Below are positions 12,601-22,812 of a DNA stretch of 64,000 nt, in pieces. Under the pieces are notes generated by a model that saw only the letters and a program-made list of their open reading frames with translations, did no database searches and was not told the DNA's origin. The DNA lies in contig CAIIXF020000001.1 in assembly GCA_903813345.2 (NCBI GenBank), positions 55,536,270 through 55,600,269 on the forward strand, given 5' to 3'. The first letter of the stretch is position 1; each line of letters starts with the position of its first letter. Both the position numbers and the translations under genes were made by a program. Source of the stretch: Owenia fusiformis. Taxonomy: Eukaryota; Annelida; Polychaeta; Sabellida; Oweniidae.

Positions 12601-15287
12601 TTTCAAAGGACACTATCTAAAACTTTATAAGCTCAGGATATACTATTCTAGTAATTCTGGGATAATGGTTTTCCATGTTAACTCTGTGGATGGATCATGA
12701 ATTGCATAATATCTTTTAGGATAACTATCTCAGCACACTTATTCCATGCTCTGTTTTGAAGCTCAGAGAATTCTCTCAATATGAACTATCTTTCTTTCAG
12801 CTTGTGGTAAGATTCGTGCAGCAATTGGCAAGACAAATCTTCTTACTACTAAAAAGTTTGTGCAGTTCGAAGGCCTGTGTCAAAAGAACCTGGTAGGTGT
12901 TAACCCTTTCCAGAAGTTTGACTTCTGCACTCTTGAAATAAGATATAATTCTTTGATTTAGCAAATCCAGTCAAAATGTGTAGCTCATGGAAACAACTTC
13001 ACCGTACTCTGGTTGGATATCAGACTACACTGTCATCTGCTAATAGATAGCTGACATTCATCTCATATAGAAACCTATCAAAAGACCATAAAAGCTACCA
13101 TTGAGATTCCGTAAATTATTTTGAGGTACTTAGAGGGTAGTTATTGGTACTGCAAATATCTGGGTTTGGAATCTACTTCATGTCACTACATATATAAGGA
13201 ATCTTCTGATCAAGGTTAACAAGATCCGTGTTATTTCCTATACATGTTGAAATTATTAAGTGATCAATAGTAAAAGTCACTGCCATGTTTGATGAAACCT
13301 AAATACAATCCATTTCTCTCACTAACACTTTTATTATTCACTTGTTCATGTTACATAGTGGAAATCACATTCATAAATACATTGTCATGTAGAATATATC
13401 TCCATCATAAATATATCATCACCAAAAATATATCATCACCAAGAATATATCATCACCAAAAATATATCAACACCAAAAATATATCATCCCTATGAATAGA
13501 TCTTTGCCATAATACACATGTATCCTTGGTATACTAAGACCAATATATTGGTGTTTAGTATACAGTGAAATGATAATTTATATATATTTACAGCATGCTC
13601 CTAAAGATGACCCATTCCCTACAACATGTGAGGATCTTGCTGGTTTCTGGGACATGGTCTCCCTCCAAGTGGAAGACATCCTTTGGGATATACAAGAGAT
13701 TGAAGCCATGAGAAAAAATAACTGGAAAGAGATTTCGAGAAAAGTAAGCTTATTTAGTGTTAGTGTTACTAGTATATCACCTCTAAGTGGTACATATTGT
13801 AATTGCTACCATTTCTTTCGCAGCCAGGATTCACCGTGGCTTTGGTGTTTGGCATTTGTAACAAATTGTTACATTTATAATTGTAACCATGTGGTGACAT
13901 TTGACATGTTAATTCTTTGTTTTTAAGTTTATGCATCTATAAATGGTGATATTTGTTGTTGACTCATTCAGTTTTTACTGTCGATGTTTCAAATGGTTCA
14001 GCAGGAAATGTTTTTGTATGAAAAAACCTTCCTAGTTCAGTTTGACAGCGAAATAATTTCCTTATGTTGCTTATGTCAGATAGACACTCAGATGGTTAAA
14101 TGATCCTACATATGACAGTGTGCATTTATTGGGTGTTTTATAGTGTATTTATTACTCTCGAGAATTTCTGAATTTTATGATTAGTTAGGTGTCGGAGTGA
14201 CATTGTAGAGGTTATGAGCCTAAATACATCAGTGCCTCATACTTCAGTCTCTCTTATCTCATATCCTTATAAGACCTGCTAAGCTGACATCAGACATTGA
14301 TTTTTAATCAAAAACATATTTCATTTGTTCCGTCTCAAGATACGAGCAGCTGAGGTACTTCAGCTAGCTGTGAAGGATAATTTCAATACACGACTTCTCA
14401 ATTTCCAAGTACATGGTTAAAGAAGTCTGTGTTAGATTAAAAAAAATAGTATGCTGTCGGTCTGCATAGGTACCTTGTGTTATGTTTGTATGACAAGATA
14501 TTTCCCTTTGAAAGTGAAGGTTCCTCAAAATTTAATCAGCTGTAGAATTGGATATCTTCCAGTTCTATACATTTGAGGTAAATCCTAAAATCCAAGATGG
14601 CCACCCCAAAGTTAATCAGCTGTAGTACTGGGATATGACCTCACAGCTGTACATATTTGAACTGAATTTGTAATCCAATTATCTTGGAATCTGATGACAA
14701 GTTTCAAGAAATTATATCAACGATTCCAAATGGCCACCAGCTGTAGAAAATGGCCTTTTAAAGTGATTTCATAACTATCTGTTCCAGAGATGTATTCTAA
14801 ATGCCAAATGAATTCTAAGATAAGCATCTTTATTGCACCCTTATATTAGGTGCTATATTGTGGTCAGTTTGGCCACCATGCTGGCCTCCTGAAACTATTT
14901 TGTCTACGCATGAAATTTTCTATGATGATAATAACAAACTACACATTCATCATTATATTGTCATACTTATATTCAAGGATGCAATATTGTTTAACTGTGT
15001 CTTGTTGAATATATTTCCAGATAAGGCGTAGCTCTAGTGGTGCTAGTGATACTCAGAAACCAGTTGCTAGTAAACAGACACCAGTTAAACCTGGCAAATT
15101 GGACAGTAAATCTACAAGCAAATCTGCCAAAGCAAAAGAAGCCCAGAAAATTCGACAAGAGGCTAGAAAGAGGCTGATGGCAGCAAAACGTGAAGGAATG
15201 CGAAAAAGGACACGATCTGGGGGCGATGAGCAGGAGATTGAAATCTACATCGCTGAGCCTGTCACTAGCCCCTCCCCCATGTCATAA
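9157..15287 (+). CDS. DLGAP: DLGAP/SAPAP (GKAP) family scaffold gene, 3' part, five coding exons
   Basis: Coding exons 9157-9671, 12298-12400, 12801-12892, 13594-13743 and 15021-15287 join in one frame, giving about 375 residues and a TAA stop; all borders are AG/GT. The first exon is low-complexity and Ser/Thr/Asn-rich. Exons 2-4 encode the conserved GKAP C-terminal domain: a FLDLVQHEREKLLGL helix, then GKIRAAIGKTNLL, KKFVQFEGLC and DLAGFWDMVSLQVEDI. The last exon has a basic RQEARKRLMAAKR helix and EIEIYIAEP near the C terminus, the order known from DLGAP1-4. In the family these proteins bridge MAGUK guanylate-kinase domains to Shank at synapses; the DLGAP5/HURP branch acts on spindle microtubules. 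The RQEARKRL and EIEIY motifs favour DLGAP1-4 type over HURP. The usual PDZ-binding tail is not seen. Upstream exons were not identified, so the start is missing. The family call is firm, the paralogue is not. Confidence 0.87.
9672..12297. other. DLGAP intron (2.6 kb)
   Basis: No coding signal or delimitable repeat was recognised. The sequence is AT-rich, with a poly-C run near 12119-12132. Confidence 0.6.
12298..12400 (+). CDS. DLGAP: DLGAP exon b (103 nt), start of GKAP C-terminal domain
   Basis: Acceptor tgattgtttcag, donor GAAG|gtatgg. It begins in phase 0 and leaves one base. It encodes DGTYFLDLVQHEREKLLGL and a following SSRIEQDLTTDIPEE helix. These match the helical segment that opens the conserved C-terminal domain in DLGAP proteins. 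Confidence 0.85.
12401..12800. other. DLGAP intron (400 bp)
   Basis: Phase 1 intron with a gtatgg donor and a tctttcag acceptor. Near 12528 a fragment reading GGGTTATATACTGGGAGG matches the end of the hairpin family at 32964-33115 and 44213-44332. Confidence 0.6.
12801..12892 (+). CDS. DLGAP: DLGAP exon c (92 nt), GKAP domain
   Basis: Acceptor atctttctttcag, donor CTG|gtaggt. It completes the split codon and ends in phase 0. It encodes GKIRAAIGKTNLL and KKFVQFEGLCQKNL, the most recognisable helix pair of the GKAP domain in DLGAP1-5. Confidence 0.9.
12893..13593. other. DLGAP intron with a 17 bp tandem repeat
   Basis: Phase 0 intron. At about 13409-13489 the unit AAAAATATATCATCACC is repeated roughly five times with small changes. 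Nothing else was recognised. Confidence 0.65.
13409..13489 (+). repeat. 17 bp minisatellite, about 5 copies
   Basis: Tandem AAAAATATATCATCACC units with single-base changes, 100 bp upstream of the exon that carries the GFWDMVS signature. Copy number is likely polymorphic. Confidence 0.8.
13594..13743 (+). CDS. DLGAP: DLGAP exon d (150 nt), GKAP domain
   Basis: Acceptor tatatatttacag, donor AAA|gtaagc; phase 0 at both ends. It encodes the DLAGFWDMVSLQVEDI signature followed by an EIEAMRKNNWKEI helix, both diagnostic of DLGAP family C termini. Confidence 0.92.
13744..15020. other. DLGAP intron (1.3 kb)
   Basis: Phase 0 intron with a gtaagc donor and an atttccag acceptor. A diverged copy of the AACAAATGG repeat lies at about 13858-13916. 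Fragments such as AAGATGGCCACC near 14592 resemble the tandem array at 21.6-22.4 kb. No coding signal. Confidence 0.6.
13858..13916 (+). repeat. Copy 3 of dispersed AACAAATGGCAGGT repeat (diverged)
   Basis: It reads GTAACAAATTGTTAC, then a short insertion, then GTGGTGACATTTGACATGTT. The order matches the other copies, with about 20 extra bases between the two halves. Confidence 0.5.
15021..15287 (+). CDS. DLGAP: DLGAP terminal coding exon (267 nt incl. stop)
   Basis: Acceptor gaatatatttccag at 15020, TAA stop at 15285-15287. It opens with a Ser/Lys-rich linker, then a strongly basic RQEARKRLMAAKREGMRKR helix and EIEIYIAEPVTSPSPMS before the stop. The helix and the EIEIY strand match the DLGAP1-4 tail. 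The final residues do not form a class I PDZ ligand. Confidence 0.88.
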   Translation: MRRSSSGASDTQKPVASKQTPVKPGKLDSKSTSKSAKAKEAQKIRQEARKRLMAAKREGMRKRTRSGGDEQEIEIYIAEPVTSPSPMS

Positions 15288-17539
15288 TTATCATCCATAA
15301 GATGAAACTCGCCAGATTCAATGGTTTAAGAATATGACACATCGTTAGGTGTGATGCAACACCTTTATTGTGAATGCTATTTGCAATGGTGCCTTGGGAT
15401 TACTATTTATTTTATCATTCGCAGATGCCTGTCTTACCATAAAAAACATGTGGAAAAAATGGAGACGTAAATTTCCTTTATGGAAGCATAAATCTGGAAC
15501 CTTCTAATGCCACATAAATTACATGGATCAAAGGCTATATATAGGTAGTGTCACTTAGCCTAGTAGTTTATTGAAATCACATTCAGCTTTTAGATGAGAC
15601 ATTCCTGAGCAAATGCTGAGGAATAAACTGTTAAATCTAATGTCTGATTGTCCCTATTGTAGACACTACTAATTCGGTAGATACTACTTTCTATAGGGAA
15701 TGAAACACATGATTACAATTGACCCATGCGTATTGTATTGTATTTTGTGCACGACAATATTTGGTTTGTTTCGTACTTAACATAGTTGAGACTCCTCCCT
15801 CAATGTGTTCTGAAACACTTACTTGCAGGGAATGCACCACAGGTTTTTGATTAGGTCATATGAGTTGCGGAACACTCTACCCTCATGTGCAATACATTGC
15901 AGACTTTCGCCCAATGTATTTGTAGTAGAACATAAGTTATAGATTTTCTATATAAAGTGATGAAGATGGGGATACAATCAAGTGTATTGAATGGAAGGGT
16001 TTTGAAGCTCAGATCAGGGATATCTAGAATGAATATTTTTATAGTTTACACGTCTCCAAAAGTATGTCAGTTCAGCATGGATGAAGTTGATTTCATCGAA
16101 GCCAATTGGTTGTTTCTGCATGTAATTCTGAAATCCTTATGCTTCATTCTGAGTCTATATTTTTGACAATAATTTCAAGTAGGAATATACTGTTACTTTA
16201 GCATTTCTGTAACATTACTGTACCCACATAAATACTGCTCTGTGATGTACTGTATAGTACTGCAGTATACTGTACTTTATAAGGATTCTGACATGTCAAT
16301 CAAGGGACCACATTGATAAAGATATCATTGATTAAATGACATACATGAAAGACATTGAATGTACACACATTTTGAATTTGTATAAATCCATGAGTTGCGT
16401 ATAGTTTCATTTGATACAACCAAGACAATGATCGACATGCACACATTTATATTTATGATGTATTTAATTATTAAAATGATGAAAATTATTCATGTCTAAA
16501 TTGAGAATAATTGTATAATACATGTGTATTGTTTAAGACATATTGTTGAGTTAGTCAGTTGGCGCATGTAAATAAATTAAAATGTATGGATTACTAGTGT
16601 AAGTGCATATTATAACAATCATTGTCTCTCTTAAAATATTGCAAAGGCAATGGCCAGCATTATTATGTAATAGTTGAATGTTCTGTTCTGAACACAAGGC
16701 AAGGTGCACGAATGCGTTCTAACAATAGTTTAGCAGTGCACAATAATATAGAAATGACAGCATCACATTACTCAATGCTGTAAGCTTGCAGTCTGGGTGA
16801 TAGTACGGTGCATATTAATTAATTCAAAAAATAATCAATTTCCATTTGACACTTTCAGCATTGTCAAACGAAATTATTTTAGGTTTTATGCATTAAAATC
16901 CCTTGTCAGTCATTGCCAATTTTTAAGTTTTATGTTTTGGATTAATATTTATTTATTTAATATTGAAAAGACAGTTGTGATGTGATATGTGTGTTTTGAA
17001 AATGTGTTTTTAACAACCATTGGGGTCTAATTTTAATACATGTGAAACTAGTTAGGAGGTGCATGTTAAAGATTGTATTTTTTATTGAAACTGTATCATA
17101 AAAATAATTCATATGAACCCATGTAAAGTATGTGAGAAATAACTGTAATTGTAAATGAAGTTTTGAATGTAAAAATATCGTCTTGTTAAATATTTCAACA
17201 ATATTAGTGTCTCCCTGAATTTAAACACTCATTTTTATTTCCATGAGTAATTATTTATTGTATTTTAAAATGCAGTATATTAGTACATATATTATTAATT
17301 ATATTGGTATATGTCTATGGTATCCAATACTAGGAAATGGTGAAATGTTCTGTAATTTATCCATTGAAATGTTTATGAGGAACACTTTCAAATCATCCAC
17401 TACCCCATACTGCCATAAAGAAAATTTTAGATACTTCATACCACACTTGGATCTTCTTGCTGTTGACATTAAAAAATACTGGTAGGCCTATGTCTTTTTA
17501 ATTTCACAATAACTCCCTTGAAGTATAAAAAACTGGAGA

Positions 17540-17875
17540 CATGGAACTTGTTTTCGAATCTGTTAAGCTGTATATATTAAAATCTGTCTTCGTGAGCACC
17601 TATCTATTTGCTAGTCTAGCTACAAGCCCTTGTGACCCCCCCCCCCCCCTAATCACCTCCCCACTGTGTGAGAAGGTGTTTAGTCCAGTAGAGGGGGTCA
17701 CACTCACAGAGTCTTGGAGCTAGACTATCTATTTGCTACCTATTTCTTGTGAACACCATTTCTTTGAACATATTCTATAGCCTTCAATATAAAGCCATCT
17801 CTTTAGTGAACACCTATTACAGCGAACACTATGGGTCTAAGTGTTCACTTTATCCAGGTTTTGCTTTAATGCCAT
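17540..17875. mobile_element. Eroded MITE of the CAGTAAAACCTG / GAACACC family
   Basis: The right end reads AGTGTTCACT...CCAGGTTTTGCTTTAA and the interior carries several GTGAACACC motifs. Both features recur at 43541-43812 and 39740-39795. The left end is poorly preserved. A 116 bp element is inserted at 17612-17727. Confidence 0.5.
17612..17727. mobile_element. 116 bp MITE with 9 bp target duplication, nested
   Basis: The ends TAGTCTAGCTACAAG and CTTGGAGCTAGACTA are inverted repeats that continue into a poly-C/poly-G stem. TCTATTTGC flanks both sides (17603-17611 and 17728-17736). The host sequence on either side belongs to the older GAACACC-type element. The same TAGTCTAGCT string occurs in the fold-back at 55.1-55.7 kb. 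Confidence 0.75.
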
Positions 17876-18127
17876 ATTTCAAATGAGTCTGGGAAATGTA
17901 CAGTAAAGACGTATATGCCAGGTCTATATGGACATATTATAATATGTAGGGTATGTGTATCTTGTATTATGCTAACAAGTTATGTTACTGACAAAGGAAT
18001 GCTTATATAAAAGATATGTTATAAACATAAAAAGAATGATTTTTGTTGATTTTATAGTGGATTATATGGAGTTATCAATAAATGAAAATGATGAATTGGA
18101 TGGTGTAGGATAAATAGAGGATATCCA

Positions 18128-18253
18128 ATGATTTATGAGTGATATGATTTTTATCCACGAATGGATATGATATCTGCACGAGGGAGCGTAGCGAGAGAGT
18201 GCAGATATCAATAACCATGAGTGGATTAAAATCATATCACGAATAAATCATAG
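18128..18253. repeat. 125 bp imperfect hairpin with GGGAGCGTAGCGAG loop
   Basis: The arms ATGATTTATGAGTGATATGA and its complement ending at 18253 fold back around a loop with GCACGAGGGAGCGTAGCGAG between two TGATATCTGCA/TGCAGATATCA inner arms. It is a small non-coding fold-back element. Confidence 0.7.
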
Positions 18254-18395
18254 GATGTTCTTTTTATTCCATAGTTAAAGTCATCATCAGAATCGTCGGA
18301 AATTAAGTCATTTAATTCGAATTTTCCAAACGATCCGGCGATGTTGACACTTAGCCTCGTTTTGAGTCTGAAGTAGCAAAAAACCATAAACCATC

Positions 18396-18413
18396 ACATA
18401 CGACGTCGTATGT
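18396..18413. repeat. 18 bp perfect palindrome
   Basis: ACATACGACGTCGTATGT is a perfect palindrome centred on an AatII-type GACGTC core. It sits between two inverted ATTCCATAG/CTATGGAAT copies at 18266 and 18534, so it is probably part of a mobile hairpin. Confidence 0.6.
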
Positions 18414-19166
18414 CATGGCTAAAAAACCGTATGCTATGGTTAAGTGAAAATTTGTCAAAAATATCATATTTTACCACTGATTACAAAAATACCGTTTTTA
18501 TTTTCACATGTTATCCTATGAATATCATGCTAACTATGGAATAAACCCAATTATTTTCTCTATTCACCTTTCCACAAAGTAAAGAAAATCAATAATTTCC
18601 GCAGCGCAGACTGGCTGTATGCAAATGAGTGCAATCGATGACGTCAATGGGTTAAAGTTTTGATGAGTTAGTAGATAAGGTATATGAATATTTAAAGATA
18701 ATTGCAATAAAAATGACTTTAGTTGTACAAAGCAGTAAATATTTGAAATAATTAATGAAATATGGACAGGGCACTTTCATTCCAATTTTTTTTTCGATTT
18801 TTTGACAGAATTAATGTTTATAAAGACTTATAATTATTGGATCAGCCTCACTCAATTCATGCGATTGTAAACAAAAAATGTAAAAATGAACAAGCAAATC
18901 AAGTTAAATTTTCTGATCGTGGTCCTATTATTAAAATGGCTCTTACGTCGTATTATAAAACCGTAAGTGCCATTCGCACAAACTTAACTGAAATACAAAA
19001 AATAAATAAAAGTAACGGACATTTTGTCATTCAGAATTCCATCCCAATAGTACAAATTAAAATGTTTTCAAAAGCATGAATGTATTATATGGTAACTATT
19101 ACTAAGATTATTTCACTACAATAATTTTTTCCATTTGCCATTCCCGTAAAACATACAATCAGGCTT

Positions 19167-19290
19167 TTCCTCAGTCACATTTGATCTACGGCAACCATGA
19201 ATGGCTGTAGCTTCCCAAATTCGAGAGACTGATAAAATATAGGGATAAGCAATATGATGTATATTTTCTTTATTGATTTTGTTGACCTAC
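19167..19290 (+). repeat. Repeat shared in inverse orientation with 27170-27302
   Basis: CCTCAGTCACATTTGATCTA, then CGGCAACCAT...GGCTGTAGCTTCC and a TTTTCTTTATTGATTTTG tail match the reverse complement near 27170-27302 in order and spacing. Confidence 0.6.
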
Positions 19291-19520
19291 GCCTGTTGTA
19301 CCGCCGCCGTAAAGCAAATGTGATGCTGAGGCTTAGATGTAATTTAGGCCTTGCTAAATAACTTTCATCCACAAAACGTCGAGAATGCCCATGGGCTTAA
19401 TAAGAAGAAAAGATTTTCATAGTACGTATACAATGGCTGTGTTACCTTTCAATATTTATTAGGCCACAATGTCAATATGATCAGCGATGTTAACATATGT
19501 ATAACTGTACATACTACAAT

Positions 19521-20054
19521 CACTGGTGATCCACTCGATTACGCTGGTTACCAAAACGGTTCGTTTTGGTAACAAAATGTTGGAACGTCGAAGGTACGAT
19601 TTTTCTTTTTTCCTTATTTCACGCATTGTAGGCAGAATCCCTACGGCGTTTTTTCACACAAACTTGTATCAGCATCATATGTTTTAGAAAATGTGCATGT
19701 TTGCGAAAAAATAGGTCAGAAGACAACAGAATCGTCGATTTAATTCCTCACTTAAGTTACATAAACGGTTTGGGTTAAAAGTGCAGATCTTAACTGTTTT
19801 TCAAAAAACCGTTTATGTAACTTAAGTGAGGAATTAAATCAACGATTCTGTTGTCTTCTGAACTATTTGTTCGCAAATATGTACATTTTCTAAAACATAT
19901 GATACTGATACACGTTTGTGTTAAAAATGTCGTGGGAATTCTGCCTACAACGTGTGAAATAGGAAAAAAGAAAAATCGTACCTTCGACATTCCGACATTT
20001 TGTTACCAAAACGAACCGTTTCGGTAACCAGCGTAATCGAGTGGATCACCAGTG
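19521..20054. mobile_element. Element A: 534 bp near-perfect palindrome, CACTGG ends, ACAAT duplication
   Basis: The ends CACTGGTGATCCACTCGATT and its complement extend as arms of about 250 bp around a loop of about 35 bp near 19780. ACAAT flanks both sides (19516-19520 and 20055-20059). A 27 bp hairpin GTTACCAAAACGG...GTTTTGGTAAC sits just inside each end, and a related TTACATAAACGG sits next to the loop. No coding capacity. Alternative reading: TCACTGG ends with a 3 bp CAA duplication. Confidence 0.85.
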
Positions 20055-20877
20055 ACAATGATATAGGCCTTCATTATACAATAATGCACAAAGTATAACA
20101 TTGCAGAAATACATAGGATTTAATCGTGTTTAGCCGATTTATTCATGGGAGAGAAGTCAATAATTTAATGAATAAGAGCAAGTGTTTTCAATTTTAAACA
20201 GATCATTCATCAAATAACCTCGACGATTAACTTAAAATAAATTATTTATTTTTATATTTTTATGACAGATGTGTTATATAGATGTTTAACTAATGCCAAT
20301 GCCCATTGTTCATATTTAGTCGCCGTCTATACTTTTTGGTTGGGATTACTGACCGCCCTGGACTGACTGGCAGTGGATCTCTGAAATTCTCCTCATTATG
20401 AACCTAAATTGAATAATTAAAACACAAGAAGTAAATAAATGTCAATGTGATGTTTCATAAAAAATTTCGGTTGTTTTTTGAAAACTTACTCAATTGCATT
20501 TGTCTTTTTGCGGGAAAAGTTTAACCCATTGACATCATTGATTTTTAAGAGCCCCATTATAATATTCATGAGCTGACTTTGTGGAAAGGTGAATTGGTCA
20601 CACTTATTCATAAACCTAGTACATTAGGTCTTTCTGTTTGGGACACAATTTTGAAAAACAAAATGCCATCTTTATTCTTCATACGAACATGACTGTATTC
20701 ACGCCTTCTATAAACTGTAAATAAAGTCAACATTTCACCCCGATATATTCGCGAACAAAACCCCTGGTAATTCGTGTAATGTGTGACGTCATAACAGCAG
20801 GCCGTAGTAACATGAGTAATGGCGGACCATAATGAATATTCGAAACATTTTGGTGAGTTTTCAAAATCGAATCGTAA

Positions 20878-21043
20878 TATAGACCTCAGAGCAGGTGTAA
20901 TATTGTCGAATACACCCCTTAGGGCTAGGCACAAAAGCTTTCGAACCCCTCACTACCTTCGGTCATTTTGGGTACAGAAAACGTTTGTGCCTAGTCCTGC
21001 GGGGTGTATTCGACAATATAACCCCTGCTCTTTGGTCTATATT
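20878..21043. repeat. 165 bp inverted repeat (hairpin)
   Basis: The arms ATATAGACCTCAGAGCAGG / CCTGCTCTTTGGTCTATAT continue through ATTGTCGAATACACCCC to GGCTAGGCACAAA and its complement. The loop is about 45 bp. Short open frames over it on both strands come from the stem. Confidence 0.75.
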
Positions 21044-21559
21044 TAATATGCTGCAACCTTTAGAGGGGACAAAAATCAATGTTTTCCCAGCCACTGCACT
21101 GCTGTGTGACTGGTCTACTGAGGAGACTGACATATCCATGGCCATATATTGTACATGTTAAAATAGTGTTGATCAGTTCAACATACGAACAATGGATACA
21201 GAGTAAGCTCTTTGTAACTGAATATACTCAATTTTAAGAAATAAGTATTTTGGATTTGTCAATTTTCTGGACAAACATGGAGAGCATGACCAAAATGTTC
21301 CTCCATTTTTGGCACTGGACTATAGTACAAGTAAAAGTTAAGTGAACCACAGTCCATTGCGGTAGCTTCTTCAATATCATTGATCTCTGTGGTTATGATA
21401 CATATTCAGATTCAAAACCAGAACAACGGCAACGCCAAAGCGTAGCGAATCCCATCGAACAGAAATGGCTGGCATTTTTACAAACAAAGCGCAAATATCA
21501 TAAAACAACACACCAGAAAGGCCACCATTTTCAAAATGGTTGCTCACTAGCCAAGTTGC

Positions 21560-22440
21560 CATCAGAAGAAATAATATGCTTTTAAGTAGCCACCTCTAAA
21601 ATTTTTAAAAATCGCACACGTACTTGTAAAATAACACACATAAAAATGGTGGCCATTTTGACTACTCCCCAAAGTTTTATTAGACAATGTGCCATGCTTG
21701 AAGTATTCACATATCAAATATGAACAAAATCGCTCCACTACTTTTCGAGTTATAGTAAAATACGTTAAAATGGCGGCCATTTTTCAAAATGGCCACCTTC
21801 TACCAAAAGCGTCATTAGAAATAGACAGTGTGCCATGCTTATAGTATTCACATACCAAATATGAACAAAATCGCTATACTACTTTTCGAGTTATAGTGAA
21901 ATACATTAAAATGGCGGCCATTTTTCAAAATGGCCGCCTTCTACCAAAAGTGTCTTTAGACAGTGTGCAATGCTTATAGTATTCACATACCAAATATGAA
22001 CATAATCGCTCCACTATTTTTTGAGTTACAGCAAAAAATGGCCGCCTTCTACCAAAAGTGTCATAGGACAGTGTGCCAAGCTTATAGTATTCACATACCA
22101 AATATGAACAAAATCGCTCTACTACTTTTCGAATTATAGTAAAATATGTTAAAATATTTTTCAAAATGGCCGCCTTCTACCAAAAGTGTCATAGGACAGC
22201 GTGCCATGCTTATAGTATTCACATACCAAATATGAACAAAATCGCTCAACTACTTTTCGAGTTATAGTAAAATACGTTAAAATGGCGGCCATTTTTCAAA
22301 ATGGCCGCCTTCTACCAAAAGTGTCTTTAGACAGTGTGCAATGCTTATAGTATTCACATACTAAATATGAACATAATCGCTCCACTATTTTTTGAGTTAC
22401 AGCAAAAATCGTAAATTGATGAGAAAAGGCCGCCATTTTT
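21560..22440. repeat. Tandem array, about 100-140 bp units with AAAATGGCGGCCATTTT palindromes
   Basis: At least five units begin with ACCAAAAGTGTC near 21802, 21943, 22041, 22178 and 22314. Each runs through a GTGCCATGCTTATAGTATTC block and ACTTTTCGAGTTATAGTAAA. Short and long units alternate, giving a higher-order period near 371 bp (21943 to 22314). The minus strand shows repeat-encoded open frames, which I do not regard as genes. Confidence 0.85.
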
Positions 22441-22559
22441 CAAGATGGCTGCCATGTGCTTCTTTAATATCTACATTTGTAGCATTATTAATGTCCTTTA
22501 TAATTTTTTTACATTTAAAACATATTGCTATTACAGTTTTACATATTGCACCTAAATTA

Positions 22560-22690
22560 CTGTAAAATCGTCACTAAAATGGCCGCCATTTTGAAATGAG
22601 CGGCCATTTTGAAAATCGGATGGACGGACTTACGTACGGACGGACGGAGCTATTCCCTATATCCCACCGAACTTTGTTCGATGGGATAAT
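22560..22690. repeat. End of the tandem-array element: ACGGACGG run and inverted ATCCCACCGAAC
   Basis: GGACGGACTTACGTACGGAC is followed by TATCCCACCGAACTTTGTTC, whose inner part is a small inverted repeat (ATCCCA...TGGGAT). It follows the array directly and may be the terminus of the same mobile unit. Confidence 0.5.
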
Positions 22691-22765
22691 GATTTGGAAA
22701 GATGGCGGAAAAGCAGATCATATCTTTTTTTCTTCATCAGACTAAATCTTTCTGCATTTTTAGGT

Positions 22766-22812
22766 CACCACCAGAAGTTGTGACATATTGTCCAACTTTT
22801 TTGTGGATAGTG
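22766..22812 (+). repeat. Partial copy of the dispersed two-part repeat
   Basis: CCAGAAGTTGTGACATATTG followed by CAACTTTTTTGT matches the first half of the copy at 8286-8373. The second half is only weakly recognisable. Confidence 0.45.

Larger units (their letters stand above)
15288..18057 (+). other. DLGAP 3' UTR and downstream flank
   Basis: No coding signal. Possible polyadenylation hexamers AATAAA occur at 15622-15627 and 16571-16576, with others beyond, so the transcript end is not fixed. The distal part (17540-17880) is an old transposon remnant holding a younger 116 bp element. Confidence 0.5.
18562..20598. mobile_element. About 2 kb fold-back element hosting a nested palindrome
   Basis: The left arm (18562-18658) reads ATTCACCTTTCCACAAAGT...GACGTCAATGGGTTAAA. 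The right arm (20517-20598) is its inverted, diverged copy. Inside lie a short unrecognised open frame (18837-19079), a repeat shared with 27.2 kb and the 534 bp palindrome at 19521-20054. No transposase was recognised. Confidence 0.55.

Noticed and set aside
13409-13489. CRISPR-like regular repeats
   Set aside because: The units are contiguous without unique spacers, in a eukaryotic intron; it is a minisatellite.
13570-13926. 118-residue continuous open frame
   Set aside because: Only 13594-13743 is exon; the rest is read-through into intron after a good gtaagc donor and into a dispersed repeat.
18837-19079. 81-residue open frame in the 2 kb fold-back
   Set aside because: Not recognised as a transposase or any domain; noted only as part of the element.
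21562-22164. Minus-strand open frames with repeated VVERFCSYLVCEYYKHGTL-like text
   Set aside because: The protein repeat mirrors the DNA tandem array exactly; the period is not a multiple of three between all units and no gene context exists.
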